Assembly (NCBI GenBank): GCA_001247695.2
Contig: LGRX02025781.1
Coordinates: forward strand, 22,338-86,337
Length of the DNA stretch: 64,000 nucleotides
Reading direction: 5' to 3'
Source: Cymbomonas tetramitiformis
Lineage: Eukaryota > Chlorophyta > Pyramimonadophyceae > Pyramimonadales > Pyramimonadaceae
Part shown: positions 34,975 to 44,913 of the stretch, piece after piece
Position numbering within the stretch: the stretch's first letter is position 1
Layout of the letters: every line of letters starts with the position of its first letter
The notes under the pieces: generated by a model
What the model saw: the letters and a program-made list of their open reading frames with translations, nothing else
Databases searched by the model: none
Told to the model about the DNA's origin: nothing
Translations under genes and position numbers: made by a program

Positions 34975-36687
34975 AAAACTGAGGGTTTTCTGATCTGTGA
35001 CAGGTGACTGGAAGTATGACAGTCACCGGGAACCGATCTGAAAACTGAGGTTTTCTAATCGGTCGGAGGCCATAAGAGCCGTCTCAGTGACTGAGAAGGC
35101 TTCTTGCCGTGTTCTGATTAACTGTGTGGAAGTGTCTCGCTGCGCGTTCCGTAGTGAGAATTTGTTCGTTGATCGCGTAGCGCAGTTGAGAATTTTTATC
35201 TATTTCTGTGCGCGGAATGGAGTGGTACACGGACGCTGAGAAATGCCAGCTCAAGATTACGGAGTTGGAGGCGCGACCTCAGTATGTGGCAGCGATTGTT
35301 GCTTTTGGTGAGGGAGAGGAGCTTACGCCTGAGCAGGGGAAGCTGATGGTCCAAATGGGTCGCTTTACCAATCGGTTAGCGCAATTGTTGGGGGACGCGA
35401 CTCAAGCGGCTGGAAAGCGTGGGCGCCCTTGGGAAATGCCTGTGGACCTGGAGAACTTTCCAGGGTCTGATCGTGTGGAGCTGACCAGGGCCACGAACGA
35501 AAAGGACAAGGACAAGGGGTTGCGCAAGCAGTATGCTGAGGTCCAGCACCACTACGTCGCTCACGTCACGACGGTGGCAGCGGTGAAGGACGTTCAGCAA
35601 TTGGTGGTGGGTTTGGAGCTGCCTGAGGACGCGATTAGGGCCCTTGAGCGTGTAATGGACTTGGCTGAGAAGGGCAGGGAGCGAGCACGAGCTCGTGCCA
35701 AAATGTTGGCAATGGTCAGCGACAAGGGGCCTGAGTTGGGTTGGCCGATGTGCGAGAAGTTGGAGTTGCGCTCATATGTTGACAACGAGGAGGAAGACAA
35801 GGCGATGCGAAAAGCCGAGAAGTTGGTGAAGGCGGAGAAGCAGGTGGCTGCTGCTGCAGCAAAACAGCGCGACCAGCCGAGGGGGAATTCAGCAGGGGAG
35901 CGTTTTTCTTATGAACATCCTGTTGTGAATGTACCTTCCCCTCCTATGCCCCAAGATGGTGTGAGGATCCAGTGCTGGAATTGCCGCCAATGGGGGCACC
36001 ACCAGAACGACTGTACCCTGCCTCGCGGTGCTGGTCGTGGCCGTGGACGTGGTGGATTTTGACCGTGTGGCCATGAGTGCCGTTGGCCATGAGTGCCGTT
36101 GCCGTACGTCGGCGTGTGATCGCAATGAACTTTGGTCTGTGCGGAATTGCCAGACGTAGGAATGAATTTTGAAGAACCCTAATTTGTATGGCGTGATGCC
36201 GTTGTAAGCGAGCACGAGTCTCGCGTGGTGTGAATTGTGCGAGTTTTTGTTTGAGTGCTTTTCAAGTTTCTTAATTGTGCTTTCTTTGATGCGTAGATGC
36301 TTTCTTGGGGCGATGTGTCTCGTGGACGCGTTTTGGCGTCGTTGCCGCGATTGTTTGGGCTTCTGGTTTCGGCAGGCAGCAGGGCGGTCTTGCTGAGTTG
36401 CAATGCTGGTTGAGTTTCTTTGCCCCTTTTCCGCACTGCTTTGTGGTGATCTTTGTGGGTTTGCAGCGGCCGAGTTTCCACTACAAATGTGTCATTTGTC
36501 GGCTCTGTAGCCGTACGTAGCCGATTAGAAAACTGAGGGTTTTCTGATCTGTGACAGGTGACTGGAAGTATGACAGTCACCGGGAACCGATCTGAAAACT
36601 GAGGTTTTCTAATCGGTCGGAGGCCATAAGAGCCGTCTCAGTGACTGAGAAGGCTTCTTGCCGTGTTCTGATTAACTGTGTGGAAGT
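34975..36687 (+). mobile_element. Gag-only retroelement with 159-bp terminal repeats (TR-GAG-like)
   Basis: Direct repeats 34975-35133 and 36529-36687, apparently identical, flank a single Gag-like ORF. There is no protease, RT, RNase H or integrase. This resembles plant TR-GAG non-autonomous LTR elements. It directly abuts the right arm of the giant inverted repeat. Confidence 0.65.
35217..36062 (+). CDS. Gag-like nucleocapsid protein with CCHC zinc knuckle
   Basis: 281 aa from the ATG at 35217 (the frame is open from a GTG at 35208). Mostly helical and charged, as in retroelement Gag proteins. Near the C-terminus is CWNCRQWGHHQNDC, a perfect C-x2-C-x4-H-x4-C knuckle, then a Gly-Arg-rich tail (GRGRGRGGF), both typical of RNA packaging. 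Expected to coat element RNA in cytoplasmic particles, with enzymes supplied in trans by a full-length relative. The reading frame is intact, suggesting recent activity. Confidence 0.8.
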   Translation: MEWYTDAEKCQLKITELEARPQYVAAIVAFGEGEELTPEQGKLMVQMGRFTNRLAQLLGDATQAAGKRGRPWEMPVDLENFPGSDRVELTRATNEKDKDKGLRKQYAEVQHHYVAHVTTVAAVKDVQQLVVGLELPEDAIRALERVMDLAEKGRERARARAKMLAMVSDKGPELGWPMCEKLELRSYVDNEEEDKAMRKAEKLVKAEKQVAAAAAKQRDQPRGNSAGERFSYEHPVVNVPSPPMPQDGVRIQCWNCRQWGHHQNDCTLPRGAGRGRGRGGF

Positions 36688-37267
36688 CCCGCCCCCCGCC
36701 CTTGAGCAGGTAGCACCGTGGCAGCGGTGATCGGAGTGCGCTAGCAGCGATGGGATGGAAGATTGTCTTTTGGCCCGCAGAAGGGCAGACGGATCTTTGT
36801 TAGGCTCCGTAGAGAGTAGGCTGCGGCATTGCACCTGTGCAGTACTGACTGTTTTGGCAGAGGCTGGCAACAGTTATCCCTCATGGGGGCCTGCGAAGGA
36901 CCCTCATGCTAGTTCCTGCTTTAAGTGCTGTACAGTAGGCTTAGCCGGGTGTTGGTGCATTGCCAACATACCTGACTTGCGATGAGCAGGTATCCTGTAG
37001 CTTTGGAGGGTTTCAGCCCCAGCTAAGTATTTGAACCGTAGCCTAACTCTGAGTGAGAGAGCCGGATATTTTATGTCTCGTGGTGTCGGGAGTGTGGGTA
37101 CCCCTTGGGATAGCATCCGTGAGAGGTGGGACCTTGTGGGTACCGATTTGGGCTAGGGTAGTACAAGGTAGTCGTATGTCATTATAATTTCCACACGCAG
37201 TGCAGCGGCCGAGTTTCCACTACAAATGTGTCATTTGTCGGCTCGGTAGCCGTAGCCGATTAGAAAA
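36688..37267. other. No gene; duplicated 70-bp block
   Basis: Contains CGGCCGAGTTTCCACTACAA at 36467 and again at 37204, each followed by a GTCATTTGTCGGCTC stretch able to fold back. Structured-looking but unassigned. Confidence 0.45.
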
Positions 37268-37291
37268 CTGAGGAGCGCCTGCAACGCTCAT
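37268..37291. repeat. 24-bp end motif, copy 4 (inverted)
   Basis: Outer right end of the composite structure beginning at 26244. Confidence 0.85.
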
Positions 37292-37349
37292 TTTTAAATA
37301 CCCCCCCCGACTAATTGAATCGGTAATAGGCTTGTAGTATCGATATCGG

Positions 37350-38052
37350 GTATGATGTCAGTGACACTCTGACACAGTATGACTGTGCACGTGTGCAACG
37401 TTAATACTGCGAGTCCTTCTCGCCACGTGGCAGAAATTACAACATGGACGTAACCTCCAGATCTGGATGCAATCTCACTTGACTACCCAACTCCCCGATC
37501 CATACGATAGGAATCCCATTCCTACTAATCTTTGCTAGGACAACATACTGTGTCATGCGCGGATGACTCAGCGGTGTCATACATGCTAGCAGTGCCATAC
37601 GCGCCTTACGATATTAGCGCCCGAGACCCCGGTTGAGGAAGAGACCCCCCTTAGTGGGAGTACACAGTACTAGTGTACGGTGTAATAAGGTGTCATAGTG
37701 AAGCACCGACACCTCATACTGCATGATACTGTAGTAGAAGCATATGATAGGTTAATGAGACTTGGCCATGCTGACTAGGATTAACTCAGGGAGTTGAGTG
37801 AATAAGTAATGGCCAAGGCCAAAGAAACAGTTGAGTTTCCAAGAGTAAATACAGCCGACATGGCAAAAGATGTAATCCTAATTCTTATATGCAAGTAATA
37901 TGCATTGAGTCTGGACATAGATCCTAAGAACCAGCATAGTTTGGTTAGCATTAAATAAGATATAGAGCATAATATAGAACCTTGCACTATATCTTATCCA
38001 CAAGTAGTTTCACAGTGACTGTTAAGTAGAGGGTTTAGTACTGCCTCCTACA
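37350..38052 (+). repeat. Candidate LTR
   Basis: Begins near TGATGTCAGTGACACTC, has TATA-rich sequence near its end, and ends CTCCTACA just before a candidate primer-binding site. No second copy was found in the window, so this is tentative. Confidence 0.35.
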
Positions 38053-38055
38053 AAA

Positions 38056-38067
38056 TGGTATCAGTGT
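38056..38067 (+). promoter_or_regulatory. Candidate tRNA primer-binding site
   Basis: TGGTATCAG, three bases after the LTR end, matches the first nine bases of the common initiator-tRNA-Met PBS; the following bases diverge. Confidence 0.35.
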
Positions 38068-39171
38068 GCTACGCACCACCACCACCACCACCACCGCTTC
38101 CACAAAAATTTTCTGCTTTGAGATTGTAACTTTTCCGCCGAATTTACGTGTGCCTCAGTTTTTCGGATGGAATTTGGGCTCTCGGGTTACTAGCGCGCTA
38201 CATAGCTTTGAGTCGGCACTGGCCAGTGACGTCGTTTGCGACTTCCTTCAGCGAGATGACTTGTGGCACTGTCAAGTTCTTCTTCAAATTGCTTGTGAAA
38301 ACGTGATCTTTCTTCGCGAGTTGCTTCACAGTGGTTTCTTCGTGCACTTGCGCGTGCTTTACGGTCTTGGCTGCTGTGGGTTCCTAGTGCGCACGCGGTT
38401 CTTCGCTCAAATGTTCGCAATGGCGTTTGTTCCTCAGCAACAAAAGTTCTTAGAATTGTCAAATGCGACGTATGCTCTCTTCGCGCCGTGATCTGTGATG
38501 GAAAATTTCGGCTCGCCATGGGAGGGCTCCTACTGTGGCACAGTGTGCCACAAATAAAGTAGCCCAGAGCTATCTTTCGTCTTGCGTTCGCTCTGCGCCT
38601 GGGACTCGCAAATTACCTTTACAAATTATGGCAAATTTTGCGGGTGCTGCTTAAATTCGAGTTTGGGAATGGTCGAAATTGTACTTCTGGCAGCTGGCCC
38701 TGTGTTCGCACTCTGACGCGCTGGTCGACGGCTCGTCGTTTTTCTTGCTCGCTAGCAGTCTTGCGCCGTTAATTCTTCTCGGGAATTGTGCCAATTATTC
38801 AGTGTTTTCCGCGAGATCTTCGTCTACACTACCCTCTGCGATTGGGATGTGTGCGCAATGTTCTTCTTTGGCTCGGAATTGGCGTGATGCAACTTTGGAT
38901 TGGCGCTATTCCGCTGGCGTGCGTGTTCTTCGTCGAGTGTCTTTGCGACTGAGTGGGATTACACAAATTTATGCTGAGGAATTCGAGAATGTTCTTTGAA
39001 TTGGCAGATGCGGCTTACTTGCGTTGCCCTTAACGCGCTCCGATGTTCTTGGCAGTAGCTAACCCTAGGTGGTATCGCGCTGCAGCGTTGCCTTGACTTC
39101 CGTGGGCCGATCGTTGCACAATTTTGCTCAATTTGCTTTCGTCTTAGCTCTTCGAGTTCGCTGGAAGGCTT
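38068..39171. other. No confident gene
   Basis: Plus-strand ORF 38066-38491 and its antisense partner are open, but neither is recognised. Could be the leader or gag region of the element implied by the LTR/PBS. Confidence 0.3.
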
Positions 39172-40896
39172 TTGCTGGAATTTGGTGGCGGCGGTTGGTT
39201 ATCTGCTGTTGGACCTGGCTTCTGCGTCTTCTCTCTCATACTTTTATCACTTGCGGCGGAAGCTAGCGAATCTTCCTCGGTTGATTTGTGTGTTTCTCCA
39301 CCTACGTTTGGCGCTCCTGGGTTGGCGGGATTGCACTTGCGGCTTGAGCTTGAGGCTCTTCGCTTGTGCTCGCTTGGCAGCTCCGACGGCATGGCGCTTC
39401 CGGATCCTGGCATGACAGCGGGGGGGGAGGAGCTGCGAGATACCGTGCTGGATGCCAGGAATAGGTCTTTTGTGTTCGCGCGAGACGTCCACCAGGCGCA
39501 GCACAGTGCACCACAGGCGGCGGTGCGGCTCGGTGCGTCCGCGGCGGCGCTGCATAGTGCGCCACCAGCAGCGGCGCGGCACTTGGCGCTTCCAGCGGCG
39601 GCGCGTCATAGTGCGCCACCAGCGGCGGCGCGGCACTACTATGGCCAAGGCCAAGCACTGGGAGTCAGTTCGCGATCTCCGACAACACAGTGGGAAGCAG
39701 AGCCGGAAGTGGCACGCGGCTTGCGGCATCCCACGCATGGCTCACGACAGCGGGTATGGCTAGCGCGCAGTGCAGAGCTTGCGACGAGTGGGTCGCTAAG
39801 GCAAGCCCCGCCAGCTACTGCCGCGGGGCCGGCAGCAGATAGCTCGCGACACCGACAACGAGAGCACTTATCGCATAACGCACAGTTAGCAGCACGCATC
39901 CCACGCGTGGCCATGCCCCTCACGCTCAGCACGCGGTGCCCAGCGCTCCGCGTGGATTTGCAAGCCTCGACGCTCTGCAAAGACGCGCCGGCACCCAAGG
40001 CCGACCACGACATAGCATGGACCTATCAGGACCTCCTGTATGCAGACGGTAGTTGGTGCCCCCCAGAGCCGCAGAAGCACGATGCCCAGCGACCGGCGCA
40101 TGACGCACTGCTGCTTGCCCCACCAATGCATGGTGTGGAGCGGGCAGCGTGGGGCATGACTTGGACTTACGAGGACCTCCTCTATGCGGGCGGTAGTTGG
40201 TGCCCCCCGGAGCCACCAAAGCGCGATGGGCAGCGACTGGTGCGTAGGGCGTCGCTGCCAGTCCCACCAGCGCAGGGTTCGGAACAGGCGGCACTCGACG
40301 AGCCGCAACTGGCGTGTAGCGTACAGCTTCCAGCGTCATCAAGTGCAGAGCGGAGCATGACTAAGACGCCGTCCAGAGAATGTGCGCGGCTGCCACCCAC
40401 CAGAGAGCACGCGCGAATGCCACACACCGGCACAGCGAAGGCGCCGCCCACAGAGTGCGCGCGGCTGCCACACAGTGGTACCACCGACGTAAAGCTTGGG
40501 CAGCGCGCGCGACAGACACCCGAGACTCAGCCACTGGAGCGCATACGGCCACCTAGTGGCGTCGCTGGGGAGCGGGAAGCGCACCCTTCTCGGCGGCGCG
40601 CCAAGAAGCGGAGGCATATGCAGCGATCGCGGGAGGCGAGTAGGAAGCGTGGTGCCCGGGGCATGCGAGGCTCAGCACCTACGAGGCGAGGTAATCGTGG
40701 GGTTCACGTAGCATCCGAGGCGGGAGATCAGGAGGTCGCATCGTGGTGTTCAAGCCCTACGAGGGGGCATGCGAGGCATATCGAGTGGGCATCACGAGTG
40801 CCCACGCCCTTCCCTTGGATCCGAAAGAAAGCGTCCAGGCGTGGACCGCTTTTCTTTTGGGGGGGAAGAGAGCGCGCCGCGGGTGGCACACGATGA
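39172..40896 (+). CDS. Low-confidence 574-aa GC-rich ORF
   Basis: Long and open but Ala/Pro/Ser/Arg-rich in a GC-rich stretch where several frames are open, so length alone is weak evidence. In its favour, a 50-codon block is tandemly duplicated with the peptide conserved (TWTY-DLLYA-GSWCPPEP at 40015 and 40160). No family recognised; could be a gag-like product. Confidence 0.25.
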   Translation: MLEFGGGGWLSAVGPGFCVFSLILLSLAAEASESSSVDLCVSPPTFGAPGLAGLHLRLELEALRLCSLGSSDGMALPDPGMTAGGEELRDTVLDARNRSFVFARDVHQAQHSAPQAAVRLGASAAALHSAPPAAARHLALPAAARHSAPPAAARHYYGQGQALGVSSRSPTTQWEAEPEVARGLRHPTHGSRQRVWLARSAELATSGSLRQAPPATAAGPAADSSRHRQREHLSHNAQLAARIPRVAMPLTLSTRCPALRVDLQASTLCKDAPAPKADHDIAWTYQDLLYADGSWCPPEPQKHDAQRPAHDALLLAPPMHGVERAAWGMTWTYEDLLYAGGSWCPPEPPKRDGQRLVRRASLPVPPAQGSEQAALDEPQLACSVQLPASSSAERSMTKTPSRECARLPPTREHARMPHTGTAKAPPTECARLPHSGTTDVKLGQRARQTPETQPLERIRPPSGVAGEREAHPSRRRAKKRRHMQRSREASRKRGARGMRGSAPTRRGNRGVHVASEAGDQEVASWCSSPTRGHARHIEWASRVPTPFPWIRKKASRRGPLFFWGGRERAAGGTR

Positions 40897-41440
40897 CCAC
40901 TGCGAGCGCGCCGAGCGCACCGCCACGAGGCAGCCGGATAGATGGCCGCTGTCTCGGGCCGCGTGACGCGCAGCTGCCCCACCAGGCACGCCATACTCAT
41001 GGTGCCTAGGGGTGGCGCGCAGCATGTGCACGGCGACCGGGCGCCATCGAGGCTCTTCGGAGAGGAGATGAGCGGGCCTGGGAGCGTCACACCGCACACG
41101 CGTGCCCCGGCGACGAGCGCGGAGCGCAGCACCCACGTGAGGGTCGCTGCTGAGGCCTGTGTGGCCGACGCTCCGGGCGAGATGGCGCCCAGCGATGGGA
41201 CGCTTCGCCACACGCAGACAAGGGGCGCCGCCCTTGTGCTCGTGTCGCTACAGGGTGAGCACGAGAGGTGCTCGCCCGCGCCCTTCCCCACGGCGCCATG
41301 AGAAAGCGTCCAGGCGTGGACCGCTTTTCTTTTTGGGAGGGAAGAGAGCGCGCCGCGGGTGGCACACGATGACCACCGCGAGCGCGCCGAGCGTACCGCC
41401 ACGAGGCAGCCGGATAGATGGCCGCTGTCTAGAACGGTAA
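40848..41440. repeat. Two direct ~130-bp copies
   Basis: Blocks 40826-40960 and 41304-41432 share GCGTCCAGGCGTGGACCGCT and AGCCGGATAGATGGCCGCTG. The second ends at the border with the AT-rich viral block. Confidence 0.75.
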
Positions 41441-41650
41441 ATGTTGCCATTATTGAATTATAGTATATATATTACTGTTTTGGATACATTCCGCGTGATC
41501 GATCAGTAGAACGTTAAATGTTGCCCATATCATATATTATATAACATATTACTGTTTTGGATACATTCCGCGTGATTTATAAGCCTATACGGCAATTGTT
41601 GCCCATATTGAATTATATTATATATATTAGTGTTTGGGATACATTTACCG
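41433..41650. repeat. Three ~78-bp AT-rich tandem repeats
   Basis: Units contain AAATGTTGCCC, TATATATTACTGTTTTGGAT and ACATTCCGCGTGAT. They mark the sharp change from GC-rich to AT-rich DNA and may derive from the end or origin region of the viral element. Confidence 0.7.
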
Positions 41651-41674
41651 TTTTTCTCTTCCGATATCTTATCA

Positions 41675-42520
41675 TTAAAATTGGATTTCTATAAATTTTG
41701 CCAGGAAGCTTATACGTTGCCCCTGTAAATTGCGTCCACTGTCCAGTTTTAACACACATTGCCCACTTTTTACATAAGTGTAATATACCAATGCATCATT
41801 TGGATCATTAGCATCGTTTGTTGAAACTGCACTTACATCTATTGTATATTTTATATCATCTATTTGTGCATTCGTTATTGGGAGAGCAAGTGTATTAAAT
41901 GTGATATCCATGATTTTTACACCATCATCTACATCGGCTGCACTTAACGTCAAATCAAAGAAGCAAATGAATTTACCCTCTGGTATATCTATTGTTCTGT
42001 CATTTACATTTCCACCTGTCAAAGCAGTAATGACATTGCAACCTCTGTGAGATAACTCTGACGGCAATGTCAGTCCATTTAACTCTGCGACAGGAGTTCG
42101 AACAATATCAGCTTCTATTAAATTAGCACCTATGATATCACCTAACATGTTAATTCTAAAAAATTGATTTGATGGTATAACAGGTCGTTTACGAAACTCC
42201 AAAGCATACACTGAATTAACTCCTGATAATTCAACCAATGATGTATTCAAATCTATAAATGTTGAATCAGCAGCTTTTGACCCTTGTAATTCTAAATTTG
42301 TCTTGGAACCTAATTGTACAACGTTGACAATTCCACCATTGATTCTTGCATTTCCATCTACTTCTAAACCGGAAATTTTTACACTTGCTCCAGCGGTTGC
42401 CGGTTCCAAAACATTATTTGTTTCGGTCCATTTTGAAGTTTGTACAGGATTGTATGTTTGACCATTAATTGTATCACATGTTAAATTCTTACAAACTAAA
42501 CTTTGTCCAAAACTTGACAT
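41675..42520 (-). CDS. Fibre-like virion protein A, 281 aa
   Basis: Starts MSSFGQSLVCKNLTCDTING, the same N-terminal tag as two neighbouring proteins. The rest is beta-rich with low charge, as in fibre shafts and heads, ending FIEIQF. Likely a surface fibre of a polinton-like virus; the target is unknown. Last gene of the minus-strand run, separated from the protease gene by 13 bp. A TGATATA motif overlaps the start region. Reading frame intact. Confidence 0.6.
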   Translation of the reverse strand: MSSFGQSLVCKNLTCDTINGQTYNPVQTSKWTETNNVLEPATAGASVKISGLEVDGNARINGGIVNVVQLGSKTNLELQGSKAADSTFIDLNTSLVELSGVNSVYALEFRKRPVIPSNQFFRINMLGDIIGANLIEADIVRTPVAELNGLTLPSELSHRGCNVITALTGGNVNDRTIDIPEGKFICFFDLTLSAADVDDGVKIMDITFNTLALPITNAQIDDIKYTIDVSAVSTNDANDPNDALVYYTYVKSGQCVLKLDSGRNLQGQRISFLAKFIEIQF

Positions 42521-42533
42521 ATATCATATGTAC

Positions 42534-43070
42534 CTATTTAAATTTCACGCGGTATCGCTTATATTGTTTTATATGATTAATGCCCAATAATCCATGTGCA
42601 TCATCATAGACATTTACTATTCCCCAAGCAAGTTCTTCAGTTGCATCTAAGACTAATGGGACATCCTGAAATCTTGTAGTATTTACTTGACCGCCGACTC
42701 CAATAACCAAACCTGGTTCGTTGTTAAAATCGGACGTGCCATCTGGATGAATTATTCCTATACGTCTGGCATCGGCGGTAGACATTTGTGTAATCATGGC
42801 ACCCGTATCATATACCAAAGAAACATGCTCATCGTCCATTGCCAAGGATACTGACACCCATTTATCTCGGCGTTCTGTTTTTTGTTTAGTTTTTGGTAAG
42901 TTCTGTTTATTATATCTAACTACGTTTCCTTGGGCGTTAGCAATATTTCTTACCTTGCATCGAGTGTTTGCGAGTCTACCATTTACAATACCTTTTATCC
43001 TCATACCGACCCCATCTTGAACGACGGTTTCACAACTTGGTAAATTAGGATCATTTCGCTTTACAGGCAT
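42534..43070 (-). CDS. Retropepsin-like aspartyl protease, 178 aa
   Basis: Residues 75-170 show a single-lobe pepsin-like fold: VYDTGAMITQMS carries the catalytic D-T-G, followed by the flap region and the C-terminal GLLGINHIKQY strand typical of retropepsins. Active as a dimer in known families. Sitting among virion genes, it may act in capsid maturation, a job done in many related viruses by a cysteine protease. A basic N-terminal extension of ~70 residues is unassigned. The DTG triad is intact. Confidence 0.65.
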   Translation of the reverse strand: MPVKRNDPNLPSCETVVQDGVGMRIKGIVNGRLANTRCKVRNIANAQGNVVRYNKQNLPKTKQKTERRDKWVSVSLAMDDEHVSLVYDTGAMITQMSTADARRIGIIHPDGTSDFNNEPGLVIGVGGQVNTTRFQDVPLVLDATEELAWGIVNVYDDAHGLLGINHIKQYKRYRVKFK

Positions 43071-43081
43071 TTATAATATAT

Positions 43082-44890
43082 TTACAATTTAAATGACGGT
43101 TGTAAATAACATATAACTGCATTTGGCGATGCATGAGTTACGGTTTCCATACAACACCCGATTACACCATTAGTCGCCGCAACTGCCGAAGAATTGACAA
43201 CACCATTTGCTTGAAGTCCTAAAAGCTGACCCTTGGTGTACGATCCATCAATACAGTTAACAGAACAGAAACCGCTAATTAGTACAAAACAAGAATTGCC
43301 TGCAAGACTATCTTGGACACATACACCAATGACGGCCACATTGGTATTAGTAGTGGTGTTGATAGCGGCATATGGCTTGACACCATTAATGTTAGTGCTT
43401 ACATCGTCAAAAGAAAGAACAGTTCCTGATGTTATTGTAGAAGCTGTTGTGTTTACCATCGTATACACTTGGCCTGTGAATGTGTTTGGTGATGTAGTCT
43501 TCCTATAAGCACTTGTGAGTTGGGTTAATGGAATACCATCAGTCGTTATCGAAGATGTGTTTGGTGTTGTGTAAGCCCAATCAATACTGTTCGTGATTCT
43601 TATGGCCGCCGTATCCAAATCTGAAGTGAGGTTGATCGAACCGCCGGTATTGCCCACAGCCAATACTTGAGATAAACTCGGAATACCGCCGCCACTGGAA
43701 ACAGGACCATATCGCACCTCATTGGATGCTGTATCGTAGTGGAGCATTTGTGACTCGCTTGCTGGGTCGGGACTGGCCCTGACAGGTCTGATATAAAAAC
43801 TACTTGCGACACCGGCGTTTAATTCAACCCCGCTTGCATTCAAAACGATTGTATTATCGGTGTTTACCGCACTTTGAGCAGAGTTCTGTCCTGCGAGAGC
43901 ACCTATGTTGATTGCATTTTCACCTGCTGTAAATTCACCTGCATATTTCCCGATGTTCACGGCTGCATCTTTGCAATTGTTCTGCCCACAGTCGTCCCCA
44001 ATAGACACGACATAAGAACCGCAATTGTTATTACATGAACCATAACCAATTGCAATCGTATCATTACTTGTTGTATTGTTAATAGATAATGCATTGCGGC
44101 CGATTGCGATAGAACGGTCTCCAATGTGGTCGGCGTTTGTGTATCCTTGTGTCTGCTCTCCAATGGACACTTTACCCGAGCCACCGCTTCCTGATTCTAT
44201 TCTAAGATTATTGCCACTAAGTTTCTCTTGATTGACTACCATGGTACCCGTTCCGGTGTATGAAACATCGGCAACACTGGTCGTGCTTCCTTGAGTAGTC
44301 ACAGATTGCAAATTCTGATTTGCCCCGGACGGCAGGTTTTGGAGCAAAGAACCGTCTCCACGATATTTACCTGCGGTCAGCGTGATGTCACCCGTATTCA
44401 ATACGAGTGGGCCGTCGTTTATCAATACCCCACTGCCGAAAGGCTCTATATTGATTGTTGTCTGCAAGCAGGTTACCTCGTTGATGCCCGTTTCGCCTAT
44501 CTTAACTCGTGTTTGTTCAACAGGATCCAAGCTTTTAATCTCAAACGATGCATCGAGGTCATCGAGGCCTGCAGAGAATCGTGATTTCGATATTGGATTG
44601 TTCAACACGAAATCGTTGAATTTGATTGATGTGTGTACTTTTAGCGACCCATCTGTCAACAAGGACATTTGTTCTCGTTCATTCAATGGGTCTTGAGTAT
44701 CTATGAATTTGATATCGTTCTGATAGCGTATGTCCGAACCGATATGCATCGTCTCTAACGGCGAGTCTACGCTGCCTATAGTTTGGCACACAACTGTATC
44801 GCACGTTAGTGTATCGGTTGTCCCTGGGGCTGCTACATAGTCTTTGCCGTTAATTTTTTCAACTATTAGATTTGAACCGAAAGCTGACAT
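43082..44890 (-). CDS. Large fibre/receptor-binding-like virion protein, 602 aa
   Basis: N-terminal tag MSAFGSNL, shared with flanking proteins. Residues about 255-350 contain repeated SIAIGRNA / TIAIGYGS / AINIGALAG units, resembling the YadA-type head beta-roll. Residues 365-395 (FYIRPVR ... MLHYD-ASNEVRYG) match a peptide found in fibre proteins of large algal viruses and phages. The remainder is Ser/Thr/Asn-rich beta structure. Likely a trimeric host-attachment fibre. A TAGTATA motif lies 2 nt before the ATG. Confidence 0.7.
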   Translation of the reverse strand: MSAFGSNLIVEKINGKDYVAAPGTTDTLTCDTVVCQTIGSVDSPLETMHIGSDIRYQNDIKFIDTQDPLNEREQMSLLTDGSLKVHTSIKFNDFVLNNPISKSRFSAGLDDLDASFEIKSLDPVEQTRVKIGETGINEVTCLQTTINIEPFGSGVLINDGPLVLNTGDITLTAGKYRGDGSLLQNLPSGANQNLQSVTTQGSTTSVADVSYTGTGTMVVNQEKLSGNNLRIESGSGGSGKVSIGEQTQGYTNADHIGDRSIAIGRNALSINNTTSNDTIAIGYGSCNNNCGSYVVSIGDDCGQNNCKDAAVNIGKYAGEFTAGENAINIGALAGQNSAQSAVNTDNTIVLNASGVELNAGVASSFYIRPVRASPDPASESQMLHYDTASNEVRYGPVSSGGGIPSLSQVLAVGNTGGSINLTSDLDTAAIRITNSIDWAYTTPNTSSITTDGIPLTQLTSAYRKTTSPNTFTGQVYTMVNTTASTITSGTVLSFDDVSTNINGVKPYAAINTTTNTNVAVIGVCVQDSLAGNSCFVLISGFCSVNCIDGSYTKGQLLGLQANGVVNSSAVAATNGVIGCCMETVTHASPNAVICYLQPSFKL

Positions 44891-44892
44891 TA

Positions 44893-44899
44893 TATACTA
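44893..44899 (-). promoter_or_regulatory. TAGTATA start-proximal motif
   Basis: TAGTATA-TA-ATG before the 602-aa gene. Same word before 45360 and 45694. Confidence 0.45.
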
Positions 44900-44913
44900 T
44901 ACTTTTTTATATT

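Larger units (their letters stand above)
31190..34985. repeat. Right arm of giant inverted repeat
   Basis: Reverse complement of 26260-30143. Includes the second array, the second tRNA-like copy and end-motif copy 3, ending at the AAAACTGAGG junction with the Gag element. Confidence 0.9.

Noticed and set aside
40728..41450. Minus-strand 240-aa ORF and overlapping frames
   Set aside because: High GC content keeps several frames open, and the sequence is a direct repeat without domain signal.
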